A stretch of DNA of 64,000 nucleotides. Origin: an uncultured Eubacteriales bacterium (GTDB taxonomy: Bacteria; Bacillota; Clostridia; Oscillospirales; CAG-272). Location: contig UQXK01000003.1 in NCBI GenBank assembly GCA_900544985.1, forward strand, positions 1-64,000, given 5' to 3'. Below are positions 34,027 to 41,932 of this stretch, one piece after another (position 1 is the first letter of the stretch; each line of letters begins with the position of its first letter). The notes beneath the pieces are model-generated. The model saw nothing but the letters and a program-made list of their open reading frames with translations. It did not search any database and was not told the origin of the DNA. The position numbers and the translations under genes were made by a program.

Positions 34027-35331
34027 ATGTACAGGATAGTTTCAAATCTGATTATATACGGAGATATGCCCAAAGACAGCATACTTATAAGGCTTTCGGA
34101 GATTTTTAAAGATCTTGAAAAGAGTGATTTTGATAAAGAGGAGCTTATTTCGAGAGTTTATACAGAGATAAAGAGGCTTCTTGTGCTTTCGACGGATAAC
34201 GGTTTTACGGGGAATCTGTGGCACTGTTATATAACATATCTCATAGTCATGAGCGAAAATCCGTTCAGCCTTGTCTGCGAAAAGATAGGAAGCAGAAACG
34301 GAAGCGTAAATCATTTCGCGAAAAATGATTTTGCCTTGTTCCGCGAGCTTTTCGGGTTTGATTTTTCGGATATCGAAAAGAAGCTCGGTATAGATTGTTT
34401 CTCCTGCATAACGGATTATTCGGCGATAGAAAAACCGGAGCTTATGTACAACAAAAATGTGAGCGAAAAGATAAGAGCGCTCAGTACTTCTCTTGAAAAT
34501 ACAGCGGATGTCGACGGCTTTTTCAAAGCCGTTACGGATTTTTACCGCGATTTCGGCGTAGGAACATTCGGACTCAACAAAGCTTTCAGGCTTGAAACTC
34601 AAAACGAAAATGATATTTGCCTTATTCCGATAAACAATATGGATAAGGTTATGCTTTCCGATATCGTCGGATATGAGATACAGAAGAAAAAACTTGTCGA
34701 TAATACGCGCGCATTCGTTTCGGGAAAGAAAGCAAATAACGTTTTGCTTTACGGCGACAGCGGCACAGGTAAATCCACGAGCATAAAAGCTATCGTAAAC
34801 GAGTTCTATGAAGACGGATTGCGCATGATAGAGATATACAAACACCAGTTCAAATATCTTTCGAAAGTCATAGCGAAGATAAAAAATCGCAATTATAAAT
34901 TTATAATATATATGGACGACCTTTCATTCGAGGATTTTGAAACGGATTATAAATTTTTGAAGGCGGTTATAGAAGGCGGAGTTGAAACAAGACCCGATAA
35001 TGTGCTTATATATGCGACATCGAACAGACGCCATCTTATAAAAGAGACGCAGGGCGACATGGACGATATGGAACGCGTGAACGATATGCACCATTCCGAC
35101 ACCGTGGAAGAGAAGCTTTCTCTTGCTTACCGTTTCGGTGTTACGATAAATTATTCAAGACCGACAAGGGAAGAGTTTTCCAATATAGTTTCGGAGCATG
35201 CGGATAAAAACGGTATTAAAACGCCGAAAGATGAACTTTTGAAAGAAGCTTTCAAATGGCAGTCGGCTCACGGCGGAATTTCCGGAAGAACGGCGGAGCA
35301 ATTTATAAAATATATGCTGGGTAAAAGTTGA
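34027..35331 (+). CDS. DUF815-type AAA ATPase
   Basis: A 434-aa protein with an AAA+ core in its second half: Walker A LLYGDSGTGKSTS (about residue 240), Walker B FIIYMDDLSFEDFE (about 295), sensor region LIYATSNRRHL and an arginine-rich C-terminus. The family is DUF815, conserved in bacteria but of unknown function. The N-terminal 200 residues are helical and specific to the family. GGGAG precedes the ATG. It is monocistronic between two terminators. Confidence 0.88.
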   Translation: MYRIVSNLIIYGDMPKDSILIRLSEIFKDLEKSDFDKEELISRVYTEIKRLLVLSTDNGFTGNLWHCYITYLIVMSENPFSLVCEKIGSRNGSVNHFAKNDFALFRELFGFDFSDIEKKLGIDCFSCITDYSAIEKPELMYNKNVSEKIRALSTSLENTADVDGFFKAVTDFYRDFGVGTFGLNKAFRLETQNENDICLIPINNMDKVMLSDIVGYEIQKKKLVDNTRAFVSGKKANNVLLYGDSGTGKSTSIKAIVNEFYEDGLRMIEIYKHQFKYLSKVIAKIKNRNYKFIIYMDDLSFEDFETDYKFLKAVIEGGVETRPDNVLIYATSNRRHLIKETQGDMDDMERVNDMHHSDTVEEKLSLAYRFGVTINYSRPTREEFSNIVSEHADKNGIKTPKDELLKEAFKWQSAHGGISGRTAEQFIKYMLGKS

Positions 35332-35342
35332 AAAAATAAAGG

Positions 35343-35376
35343 AAAAGCGCTGTCTTTTGTAAGACGGCGCTTTTTA
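35343..35376 (+). terminator. Terminator after the DUF815 gene
   Basis: AAAAGCGC-T-GTCTT / AAGAC-G-GCGCTTTTT, a 14-bp stem with one mismatch and loop TTGT. Confidence 0.85.
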
Positions 35377-35389
35377 TATTATGCATAAT

Positions 35390-35418
35390 TTGACAAAAAC
35401 GTAAAAATGTGGTATAAT
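35390..35418 (+). promoter_or_regulatory. Perfect-consensus promoter before the repeat leader
   Basis: TTGACA (35390-35395), a 17-bp spacer and TATAAT (35413-35418). The start point would be about 310 nt upstream of the gene at 35736, so the transcript begins with the structured repeats. Confidence 0.88.
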
Positions 35419-35665
35419 ATACATAGAAAGTTTGCTACGCAAACTTTGGTGAAACCATAGTTTTGCCGACGCGCTATTGCGCGTCCTATGTAATTGACGG
35501 CTTCGCACAAATGCCCTTGCAAGCAAGCATTTTTGCTTCATGGTAGAATATACGCAGAAAATTTGCTACACAAACTTTGTAAAAACCATAATTTCGCCGA
35601 CGCGCTATGCGCGTCCTTGCAAGCAAATGCGATTATTTCATGAAAAAATATACGCAGAAGACTTG
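35413..35665. repeat. Structured tandem repeat in a long leader
   Basis: Unit A (from 35419) and unit B (from 35550) share the order: AAAGTTTG/CAAACTTT hairpin, ACCATA, GCCGACGCGC...GCGCGTCC hairpin, then CTTGCAAGCAA. A third, truncated start (atatacgcagaag) appears at 35648. Periods are 131 and 100 bp. Each unit starts with a -10-like element (TATAAT, TAGAAT). The region is non-coding. Confidence 0.7.
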
Positions 35666-35735
35666 CATATAGACATTGAGCAGACCCAAAACAAAATTAA
35701 ATTCTTTATCAATTAAATTTTTGGAGGGCGACAAC

Positions 35736-36347
35736 ATGAAGAAAAATAAGAATGTGGCAGATCAATATTTTAAGCAAAACGGTTTTTCTATCGCGGAAGT
35801 TGTATTGATAATTTTGATTGTTGTTTCGGCAATCGCTGCAACATTTATCAGAGGTGGATTACCGATCGGTTTACCGATATTGATAATCAGCATTAGTGGA
35901 TTTATTCTTGTTAGAAGTTCAAAAGTCAAAGACGAAGAGATAGACGCATTACTTGCAAAACTGTTGACGGAAAACAATATCCATTGTACGGATAACACTT
36001 TTGTCGGCTACGAATTGAAAAACACCGCTGTGAAGAAAAGAAAAGACGGAAAAATCATTTCTCCCAAGTATTATGTAACTTCCGTAGAATTTTCGCTTTC
36101 CGAAGAAATCGTTTTTTATGTCAATGCCGTTGATTTGATTAACCTTGATGTGACGAAGGACTTTTATACGGTAAAAAGCAAAGACGGGGTTTCTTTGAGT
36201 GAAGAAAGCGTTCACACTCCTGTTGGAATTAAAAAAGCGACATATTTGAATATCGATGGCTGTGAATATCCGATTCCGGTTGATTTGAGAGATTATAATT
36301 CCTCACAATTGATTGAGAAAATTTGCAGCGTATATGAAAAAAATTAA
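35736..36347 (+). CDS. Hypothetical membrane protein with two TM segments
   Basis: A 203-aa protein with two adjacent hydrophobic helices (SIAEVVLIILIVVSAIAATFI and GLPIGLPILIISISGFILV, residues about 18-58) and a soluble C-terminal domain of mixed alpha/beta character. Family not recognised. GGAGGG lies 8 nt before the ATG at 35736. It is expressed from the leader with tandem repeats and followed after 18 bp by a holin-like gene. Confidence 0.75.
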   Translation: MKKNKNVADQYFKQNGFSIAEVVLIILIVVSAIAATFIRGGLPIGLPILIISISGFILVRSSKVKDEEIDALLAKLLTENNIHCTDNTFVGYELKNTAVKKRKDGKIISPKYYVTSVEFSLSEEIVFYVNAVDLINLDVTKDFYTVKSKDGVSLSEESVHTPVGIKKATYLNIDGCEYPIPVDLRDYNSSQLIEKICSVYEKN

Positions 36348-36365
36348 AAAAGGAGGTAATATATA

Positions 36366-36638
36366 ACGAATAATATCGAAATAGTAAGCATTCCCGCAAT
36401 CGCGGTCATAGTGTGCTCATTTATGCAGCTGCTCAAAAATTTGATAGACAATGAAAAGTTCAATAAATTCATTCCGCTTTTCTCTGTTGTATGCGGTTCG
36501 GTTCTCGGAGTTATTGCATTTTACTTTTATCCCGGATTTCTTCCGGCGGATAATGTTGTTGTAGCTCTTATGATAGGCGCGGCGTCCGGATGGGCGGCGA
36601 CCGGGGCTAATCAAACGTTAAAGCAGCTTACAAAATAA
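36366..36638 (+). CDS. Holin-like protein with a non-canonical start codon
   Basis: A 90-aa protein with two hydrophobic helices (IPAIAVIVCSFMQLL and VVCGSVLGVIAFYFYP, plus the amphipathic VALMIGAASGWAATGANQ), matching A118-type phage holins (pore formers in phage lysis). The strong site AGGAGG (36351-36356) is followed in frame by ACG at 36366 (9-nt spacing), or ATA at 36363. There is a stop codon at 36357 and no ATG, GTG or TTG until GTG 36411, which would cut off the conserved N-terminus and has no ribosome site. Either it uses ACG/ATA or the start was lost. No endolysin is nearby. Confidence 0.65.
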   Translation, partial: TNNIEIVSIPAIAVIVCSFMQLLKNLIDNEKFNKFIPLFSVVCGSVLGVIAFYFYPGFLPADNVVVALMIGAASGWAATGANQTLKQLTK

Positions 36639-36660
36639 TATAAATTAAAATTTTACTTAT

Positions 36661-36686
36661 TACCGCCGCCATTTTTGACGGCGGTA
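36661..36686 (+). terminator. Hairpin after the holin-like gene
   Basis: TACCGCCG...CGGCGGTA around a 10-nt T-rich loop; the following U-run is weak. Confidence 0.55.
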
Positions 36687-36832
36687 TATCTTTATAAAAA
36701 ACGGATTTTTATATTGAAGCGAATATAAAAGAATTTTAACTTGGCTTTTTAATCGGCGTATATGTACAATACGCGATAAATATTTTTGTCAGATACAATA
36801 ATTGCGTTCGCTTTTTTGTGCAAGCCGCGAAA

Positions 36833-37381
36833 TTACTTTATTCTTCTATACTTCATGTTCAAATCCTCTAAAAATCCCATGCTGATTAAATCTCGTTTTA
36901 TTGCGATGTAATCGTCATGTATTTTTAAAAGTGCCGCAACAACTTCCAACTCAGAATATATTTTATTCAATTCGAAATTTGAGGCAATATAAGCCATAAC
37001 AATCTCACGTTTTTTTTGTTGAGCGGGTATTTGCTTTAATTTTCCATATTCAAAAAAGCTTTCAATAACCTTTTCCTCATATGTTCTGCTATCATCTACT
37101 GTGGTAGCTGACTTTATAAGAGCCTCAATAGACATGTTCATGATATCATAGTTAAGTGAGTATATGATATAATGCTGTATTTTTGTTGACTTAACGATTC
37201 CTGCTTTCTTTAATTTATTCATATGATAAGTGACCGTTGGAGTTGATAAATTCAATTTATAAGCGAGATATTCCGAATAACTGTCTTTTTTCAGCAAAAT
37301 TCCGATAATTTTTAATCTGGATTCATCCGCCAGCACTTTGAGAATTTCCAAAGCATCATTATTTTTATACGATTCCGGCAT
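36833..37381 (-). CDS. ArsR-type regulator with DUF2087 domain
   Basis: A 182-aa protein. Residues about 5-85 are a winged helix (LADESRLKIIGILLKKDSYSEYLAYKLNLSTPTVTYHMNKLKKAGIV). The C-terminal part is a DUF2087 domain (YSELEVVAALLKIHDDYIAIKRDLISMGFLED). I chose the ATG at 37381, 9 bp after the stop of the upstream gene, with AAAGG upstream; a start at 37423 (overlapping that gene) is possible. It is second in a two-gene operon whose promoter carries a perfect palindrome, probably its operator. It lacks the Cys metal site of arsenic regulators. Confidence 0.85.
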   Translation of the reverse strand: MPESYKNNDALEILKVLADESRLKIIGILLKKDSYSEYLAYKLNLSTPTVTYHMNKLKKAGIVKSTKIQHYIIYSLNYDIMNMSIEALIKSATTVDDSRTYEEKVIESFFEYGKLKQIPAQQKKREIVMAYIASNFELNKIYSELEVVAALLKIHDDYIAIKRDLISMGFLEDLNMKYRRIK

Positions 37382-37389
37382 AACTGTTT

Positions 37390-37881
37390 TTAACCTTTCA
37401 AAGATTCCCAAAGGTTCTCCCATTTACCAAGCAATTCGGTAATAGTATCCAGAACCATTCTGATTTCAAATATCGCCTCGATATCCCCCGCTGATTCGGC
37501 TTTTTCCAGCTCGATTTTATTTTTATCCAGAAAAGCGCTTCGCAACATCATTACCGCATGAGAATATACCAGAAAAATTTTTTTGCTTTCAGCATCCATG
37601 CATTCTTCATACCATGCTTTGCAATCAGAAAAATAATTGATGCCGACCTTTCCAAAAACCCGATTTTCCCTAATGCCATAATACATTTCATCATAGGGAA
37701 CATCTGAAAACTTCATTCCGACAATTTTTATTGCTTGATCTATTATGCTGCTTGAAATTTTATATGCTTTTAATGCATTTTTTTGCTTGACATCCAATTT
37801 AGACATTTTTTGTATAATGTCCTGCTTCATTTCATCAGCAATATCAATCATTTTCTTTTCCATATCTTGACTTGTCATCAT
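37390..37881 (-). CDS. Hypothetical helical protein, operon partner of the ArsR/DUF2087 regulator
   Basis: A 163-aa, predicted all-alpha, highly charged soluble protein with no recognised motif (contains KIVGMKFSDVPYDEMYYGIREN). Two consecutive ATG codons start it, with GGAG 6 nt upstream. As the first gene of the operon it is co-expressed with the regulator and may modulate it or be the protein it controls. Confidence 0.75.
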   Translation of the reverse strand: MMTSQDMEKKMIDIADEMKQDIIQKMSKLDVKQKNALKAYKISSSIIDQAIKIVGMKFSDVPYDEMYYGIRENRVFGKVGINYFSDCKAWYEECMDAESKKIFLVYSHAVMMLRSAFLDKNKIELEKAESAGDIEAIFEIRMVLDTITELLGKWENLWESLKG

Positions 37882-37908
37882 TGCTTCTCCTTTAAAAATT
37901 TGATATTT

Positions 37909-37930
37909 AAATTAGATGTTCATCTAATTT
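37909..37930. promoter_or_regulatory. Operator palindrome of the ArsR operon
   Basis: AAATTAGATG-TT-CATCTAATTT, a perfect 10-bp-arm palindrome at the predicted start of transcription, between the -10 box and the ribosome site. Binding by the ArsR-type protein is inferred. Confidence 0.75.
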
Positions 37931-37936
37931 AATTAA

Positions 37937-37965
37937 ATTATACTTCAATAATTATAAAATGTCAA
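37937..37965 (-). promoter_or_regulatory. Promoter of the ArsR/DUF2087 operon
   Basis: Minus strand: TTGACA (37965-37960), a 17-bp spacer and TATAAT (37942-37937), a perfect consensus. Confidence 0.88.
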
Positions 37966-38111
37966 TAGTTTTTTGATTTTACAAATATTGAAAAATGATA
38001 TGGTCATAGCAAATATGCGCCGATGTCATAATTTATTTAATACAAAAATCATTTCTGATGTAAGAGGGAACATTATTTTCCAAAATATTTGTTGTCAAAT
38101 ATAAAAATCAC

Positions 38112-38141
38112 TTGACAATGAAGTGTGTTGTGTGGTAGAAT
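38112..38141 (+). promoter_or_regulatory. tRNA-Ser(GCU) promoter
   Basis: TTGACA (38112-38117), an 18-bp spacer and TAGAAT (38136-38141), 39 bp before the tRNA. Confidence 0.75.
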
Positions 38142-38179
38142 AAATAAGCGCTCAAAAACCAAATAATATTTTTTAATTC

Positions 38180-38273
38180 GGAGAAGTACTCAAGAGGCCG
38201 AAGAGGCGCCCCTGCTAAGGGTGTAGGTCGGGTTATTTCCGGCGCGAGAGTTCAAATCTCTCCTTCTCCGCCA
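38180..38273 (+). tRNA. tRNA-Ser (anticodon GCU)
   Basis: Acceptor GGAGAAG pairs with CTTCTCC; discriminator G and CCA are encoded. The anticodon arm is CGCCC-CTGCTAA-GGGTG with anticodon GCU (AGC/AGU). It has a long variable arm, and the T arm carries GTTCAAATC. Confidence 0.95.
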
Positions 38274-38278
38274 GATCT

Positions 38279-38315
38279 GCGGTCGGCAATTCGTGATGAT
38301 TTGCCGACCGCTTTT
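38279..38315 (+). terminator. Terminator after tRNA-Ser(GCU)
   Basis: GCGGTCGGCAA...TTGCCGACCGC with TTTT directly after. Confidence 0.88.
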
Positions 38316-38378
38316 CGATAATCGTCTTCTTTGACAATTGCAGTAAATTGCAGGCAACATACATTTAGGGGAAGTATA

Positions 38379-38822
38379 ATGAATGAATTTCTTGAATGGC
38401 TAAAAGAGAACAAAATCAGCATGAACGGTAAATATAAAGGAAAACGCTGGGGTTCTATCAGCAAATCGGAAGACGGGGACTGGCATATTCGTATATGCGT
38501 TCAATATGATGAATATTTGGAACCCGTTTTATCGAATGAATCTGTTGCAATGCAAGAACTTGTCAAAAGGCGTACAGGTCATGATGGATGTGGCAGGTGT
38601 ATAGACGGTAAATGTGCTTTTACCGGTTTTGATTTAGTAAATCCGAATAAAGAGCAAATTGAGTTAGCGAAAAGACTAATAAAATTTAGAATTTATGCTA
38701 TTAAAGACGGCAGAATCCCGAAATGCAGTTATATAAAAATATCGAAACGTGGGGAAGCAATCGAACCATGTGCGGTGTGCAAGGTATGTGATCCTAAATG
38801 CAAAGCTATGAAAAGATATTGA
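38379..38822 (+). CDS. Cys-rich hypothetical protein
   Basis: A 147-aa protein of unknown family. Cys pairs at CGRCIDGKC and CAVCKVCDPKC suggest one or two zinc or Fe-S sites. The ATG at 38379 is preceded by AGGGGAAG. It lies just downstream of a tRNA in accessory DNA next to other orphan genes. Lower GC than housekeeping neighbours suggests it was acquired, but I cannot link it to a known element. Confidence 0.7.
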   Translation: MNEFLEWLKENKISMNGKYKGKRWGSISKSEDGDWHIRICVQYDEYLEPVLSNESVAMQELVKRRTGHDGCGRCIDGKCAFTGFDLVNPNKEQIELAKRLIKFRIYAIKDGRIPKCSYIKISKRGEAIEPCAVCKVCDPKCKAMKRY

Positions 38823-38915
38823 TATTGGAATGAATACAATAAGCATACTGAAAATTGCGAGAGTCGAGTCTACTACAAAAAACGGCAGGTTGGAAACATC
38901 ACGGGTCAATAGATT

Positions 38916-39080
38916 ATGAAAGAGGCTTTTAGTTCGCAATATAATTCTGTGAAGCTATCAGTACAAGACAACAACATCAGAGGATATTCTTTCCGGTGTA
39001 ATCTTGGATTTAAGGTAACCCAAAAATGCGATTGTGATAATTTTTGTAATTTGTCAATGGATTTAAAAAAAGACACTTGA
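38916..39080 (+). CDS. Possible 54-aa small protein
   Basis: An open frame MKEAFSSQYNSVKL...DNFCNLSMDLKKDT with three clustered Cys (CDCDNFC). No ribosome site is evident and no family is recognised, so it may be chance. It is the only candidate in the 309-bp gap between the Cys-rich gene and the next one. Confidence 0.22.
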   Translation: MKEAFSSQYNSVKLSVQDNNIRGYSFRCNLGFKVTQKCDCDNFCNLSMDLKKDT

Positions 39081-39131
39081 AACACTAAATGTGCGCGCAT
39101 TGTGGCAAAATGTATCGAAAGAGGTAAAAAT

Positions 39132-39443
39132 ATGGTCGGAAAATATAATGTAATAACTCTTTGCGGAAGCACGAAATTCAAAGATGATTTTATAAGGGAG
39201 CAAAAGAGGCTGACTCTCGAAGGGAACATCGTCATATCTGTCGGTTTATTCGGACATTCGGGCGATGATGAAGTTTGGACGGACAATGTAAAAGAAATGC
39301 TCGATGATATGCATAAAAGAAAGATCGATATGGCTGACGAAATTTTTGTTATAAACAAAGGTGGATATATCGGTTCAAGCACTAAGTCCGAAATCGAATA
39401 TGCCACAAAGACCGGAAAAAAAGTGAATTATATGGAAAAATAA
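39132..39443 (+). CDS. Nucleoside 2-deoxyribosyltransferase-like protein
   Basis: A 103-aa Rossmann-like protein. It begins VITLCGSTKFKDDFIREQKRL and contains DEIFVINKGGYIGSSTKSEIEYA, the pattern of small nucleoside 2-deoxyribosyltransferase/DUF4406-like proteins that bind nucleotides. The true reaction is unknown; related folds are found in phage and defence contexts. AAAGAGG precedes the ATG at 39132. Confidence 0.7.
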   Translation: MVGKYNVITLCGSTKFKDDFIREQKRLTLEGNIVISVGLFGHSGDDEVWTDNVKEMLDDMHKRKIDMADEIFVINKGGYIGSSTKSEIEYATKTGKKVNYMEK

Positions 39444-39609
39444 ATATTCATGTGTGATTGACAGAAGAGTATCCAGTTTTTATATGAAAACAGACGAAAA
39501 TATCACTTAAAAAGTATATTTTTGCCCCAAAGCAACAGAATGTTTCTCGACTATGCATGTCACTTGTGGTATAGTTGTTTTAGAAATCAGACTGAATAGG
39601 AGCATAACT

Positions 39610-39990
39610 ATGGTTGGTAAAAATATAAAATTTTTCAGAGAGAAGAAAGATATTACTCAATCGGAATTGGCAGACAAACTTTGTGTTACCCGTCAAGCAG
39701 TTTCAAATTGGGAAAACGGAAAGACCGAACCGGATATTGAAATGTTAAATAAGATCGCATCTGTTCTGGAAATTTCCATAGAAGAATTGATATACGGGTT
39801 TAAAAGAGAAACAAAGATTATCAATACCAAAAACGTCACCGAAAATATAACAAAGGGTGTGTCCTTTGGAGCGGTACTTGCCATGGTAATTTCTTATGTC
39901 AAGTGGCAGTCTATCGGCTGGGCGGTTTTGCACGGACTATTGAATTGGGTATATGTTATCTATTATGTTATTAAATACGGATGGAGCTGA
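39610..39990 (+). CDS. XRE-family regulator with a C-terminal membrane segment
   Basis: A 126-aa protein. Residues 1-65 form an HTH_3 domain (DITQSELADKLCVTRQAVSNWENGKTEPD). The C-terminal 45 residues are hydrophobic with one TM segment (GWAVLHGLLNWVYVIYYVI), so it may be membrane-tethered. AGGAG precedes the ATG at 39610. Confidence 0.82.
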   Translation: MVGKNIKFFREKKDITQSELADKLCVTRQAVSNWENGKTEPDIEMLNKIASVLEISIEELIYGFKRETKIINTKNVTENITKGVSFGAVLAMVISYVKWQSIGWAVLHGLLNWVYVIYYVIKYGWS

Positions 39991-39999
39991 TAATATTTG

Positions 40000-40135
40000 T
40001 GCGAGTGACTCGGAACATTATTCGGGATTTCGTCTTGCCGAAGCTCCCGAGCTTGTAGTGACATATTGGTTCCATGATGATAAGAGAAAGCAGCGTTACC
40101 GCGAGCTGTGGATTCCCGTGATCAAGAATGAATAA
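40000..40135 (+). pseudogene. Possible C-terminal remnant of a regulator effector-binding domain
   Basis: The frame ending YRELWIPVIKNE resembles the end of GyrI-like/AraC effector-binding domains (ELWIPV). No start codon with a ribosome site and no N-terminal domain precede it, so it looks like a decayed gene fragment. The evidence is one short motif. Confidence 0.3.
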
Positions 40136-40219
40136 TAAATAGTTAAATAATATAGGTATACCGTTTTCAGGCGGATATGTTTGATTATGCTTAATCATCA
40201 ATATACTCTCTCCGATTTC

Positions 40220-40255
40220 AAGCAATGGTTGAAATCGTTTTTTCAACTATTGCTT
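40220..40255. terminator. Hairpin upstream of the repeat-containing XRE gene
   Basis: AAGCAATGGTTGAAA/TTTCAACTATTGCTT with a single mismatch and a 6-nt loop. No long U-run follows. Either a terminator for the preceding genes or a regulatory structure. Confidence 0.5.
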
Positions 40256-40343
40256 GCTTAAAAATAAAGGCTGTTTATGCTAAAATAAAATCGGTTCGGC
40301 ACCGTAACAAATTTATAAAAGATAAAATATAACGGAGGGAAAA

Positions 40344-41195
40344 ATGTTTGACATGAATCAAGTGGGAGCTAATATCTGTAAATTCAGAAAATCTATCGGT
40401 ATTACACAAATGGATCTTGCCGATAAATTGGGTATCAGTTTTCAGGCGGTCTCTAATTGGGAGCGCGGAATAAGTATGCCCGATATATCGAAATTGAATG
40501 AATTGTCCGTTCTTTTCGATATATCAATAGATGAAATATTGGGTAATGAAAGAGCTTGTACGGTAGTAAAAAATTTATTGAATGATAAACCGACCGATGA
40601 TATCAGTATAGAAGAAATAAGCGAAATCGCTCCGATACTACATGAAGATGAGGTCGAATCTCTTATAGAAGATAAAGACGGTATAAGTATAGAGGAAATT
40701 TCTAAGCTGGCTCCGTTTTTAAGTCAGGAATATATCGATAAAATAGCAAAAGAAATATTAAAAGAAAATGGAACTTTAAAATCCTGTAATTCTCTTCTTG
40801 CTTTTGTAAGCAGTGAGATAATAGACGAAGCGGCTTCGGAAATCTTTAAGAGGACGGGAGAGGTTGGTGAATTACAACATCTTGCTCCTTTTATGAGCCA
40901 AAAGCTTATCTGGGAAATTTCCGACATTTCGTATAAGACGAAAAATATCGCGTCTCTTGCTCCGATAGCTCCGTTTATCGACGAGGAAAAAATGAATGAA
41001 TATGCTTTAACGGATTACTCTGTGAACGGAATAAATTCTCTTGTCCCGGTAGCGCCGTTTATATCTTCCGATCTGCTTAACAGGCTGACAAAAGAAACAA
41101 TTGAAAAAAAGGGTCTTATCGGAATAGTACCGATCATGCCGTTTATTTCGCATAAAATCGTAGAGGATTATATCGATAAGGAAGGTATTAAGTAA
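40344..41195 (+). CDS. XRE-family protein with HEAT-like repeats
   Basis: A 283-aa protein. Residues 1-66 form an HTH_3 domain (GITQMDLADKLGISFQAVSNWERGISMPD). The rest is built of about six degenerate repeats of roughly 32 residues containing LAPFLSQEYIDKIAKEIL-type helices (LAPIAPFIDEEKM, LVPVAPFISSDLL, IVPIMPFISHKIV), probably a HEAT-like solenoid for protein contact. GGAGGG precedes the ATG. It is followed by a strong terminator. Target unknown. Confidence 0.82.
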   Translation: MFDMNQVGANICKFRKSIGITQMDLADKLGISFQAVSNWERGISMPDISKLNELSVLFDISIDEILGNERACTVVKNLLNDKPTDDISIEEISEIAPILHEDEVESLIEDKDGISIEEISKLAPFLSQEYIDKIAKEILKENGTLKSCNSLLAFVSSEIIDEAASEIFKRTGEVGELQHLAPFMSQKLIWEISDISYKTKNIASLAPIAPFIDEEKMNEYALTDYSVNGINSLVPVAPFISSDLLNRLTKETIEKKGLIGIVPIMPFISHKIVEDYIDKEGIK

Positions 41196-41283
41196 CAGAA
41201 TCAAAAACAAGATTTTATGTGTATTTTCCATGTTGCTTATCGATGTGAGGATACGAATATTCTTTCTGAAATAAGAAACGGCA

Positions 41284-41318
41284 AAAACCCCGTGCAAAAT
41301 ATATTTGCACGGGGTTTT
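41284..41318. terminator. Strong bidirectional terminator
   Basis: AAAACCCCGTGCAAA/TTTGCACGGGGTTTT with a 5-nt loop, between the converging XRE and HIT genes. Confidence 0.9.
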
Positions 41319-41399
41319 ACAAATCTTGCGGTTTTGAATCGGCAAAAGACGCAAGCCCGATGTTTATTACCGAATTATGGACCTGATATTGTAAACTGT

Positions 41400-41741
41400 T
41401 CAAGCCATCTTTTCGGAGAGCTTTTCTCCGCCGAGTATATGGAAGTGCAGATGTTTTATCGATTGGCAGGCGTCGTCTCCGCAGTTGGAGATAACACGGT
41501 ATCCGTTTTTGATTCCTGCGGACGCGGCTATCTGCGGAATTTTTTCGAATATATATGCCACAACGGAGGAATTATCGCACGTTATTTCATCCACCGAAGA
41601 AATGTGTGTTTTCGGTATCACGAGAATGTGAACGGGCGCTTGCGGATTTATATCGTAAAAGGCGAGTATTCTGTCGTCTTCATACGCTTTTTTTGACGGG
41701 ATATCTCCCGATATTATTTTACAGAAAAGACAGTTTTCCAT
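41400..41741 (-). CDS. HIT family (HINT-like) nucleotide hydrolase
   Basis: A 113-aa histidine-triad protein hydrolysing nucleotide monophosphate derivatives such as AMP-lysine. It begins CLFCKIISGDIPSKKAYEDD and ends with the triad KHLHFHILGG, typical of HINT (residues about 98-102). AAGGAG precedes the ATG. Confidence 0.92.
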   Translation of the reverse strand: MENCLFCKIISGDIPSKKAYEDDRILAFYDINPQAPVHILVIPKTHISSVDEITCDNSSVVAYIFEKIPQIAASAGIKNGYRVISNCGDDACQSIKHLHFHILGGEKLSEKMA

Positions 41742-41889
41742 GTTATTTTTCTCCTTATATATATTGGTAAGATTTTATTTCTCGGATAATGAAGTTCTGC
41801 TTTATTCGGCGACGGTAAAAGTTTTTTGTTTTCTATCGGCGAAAACAAACCTCTGTATTTAATGGATAAGAGACTGTAATTTAATGAAT

Positions 41890-41919
41890 AAAACGGGAGA
41901 GTGCTCTCCCGTTTTATTT
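41890..41919. terminator. Terminator after mscL
   Basis: AAAACGGGAGAG-TG-CTCTCCCGTTTT, symmetric, immediately after the mscL stop on the minus strand. Confidence 0.88.
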
Positions 41920-41932
41920 TTATGTGTATGAA

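Noticed and set aside
38906..39406. Minus-strand frame of 166 codons
   Set aside because: Overlaps a better-supported plus-strand gene with family motifs and a ribosome site.
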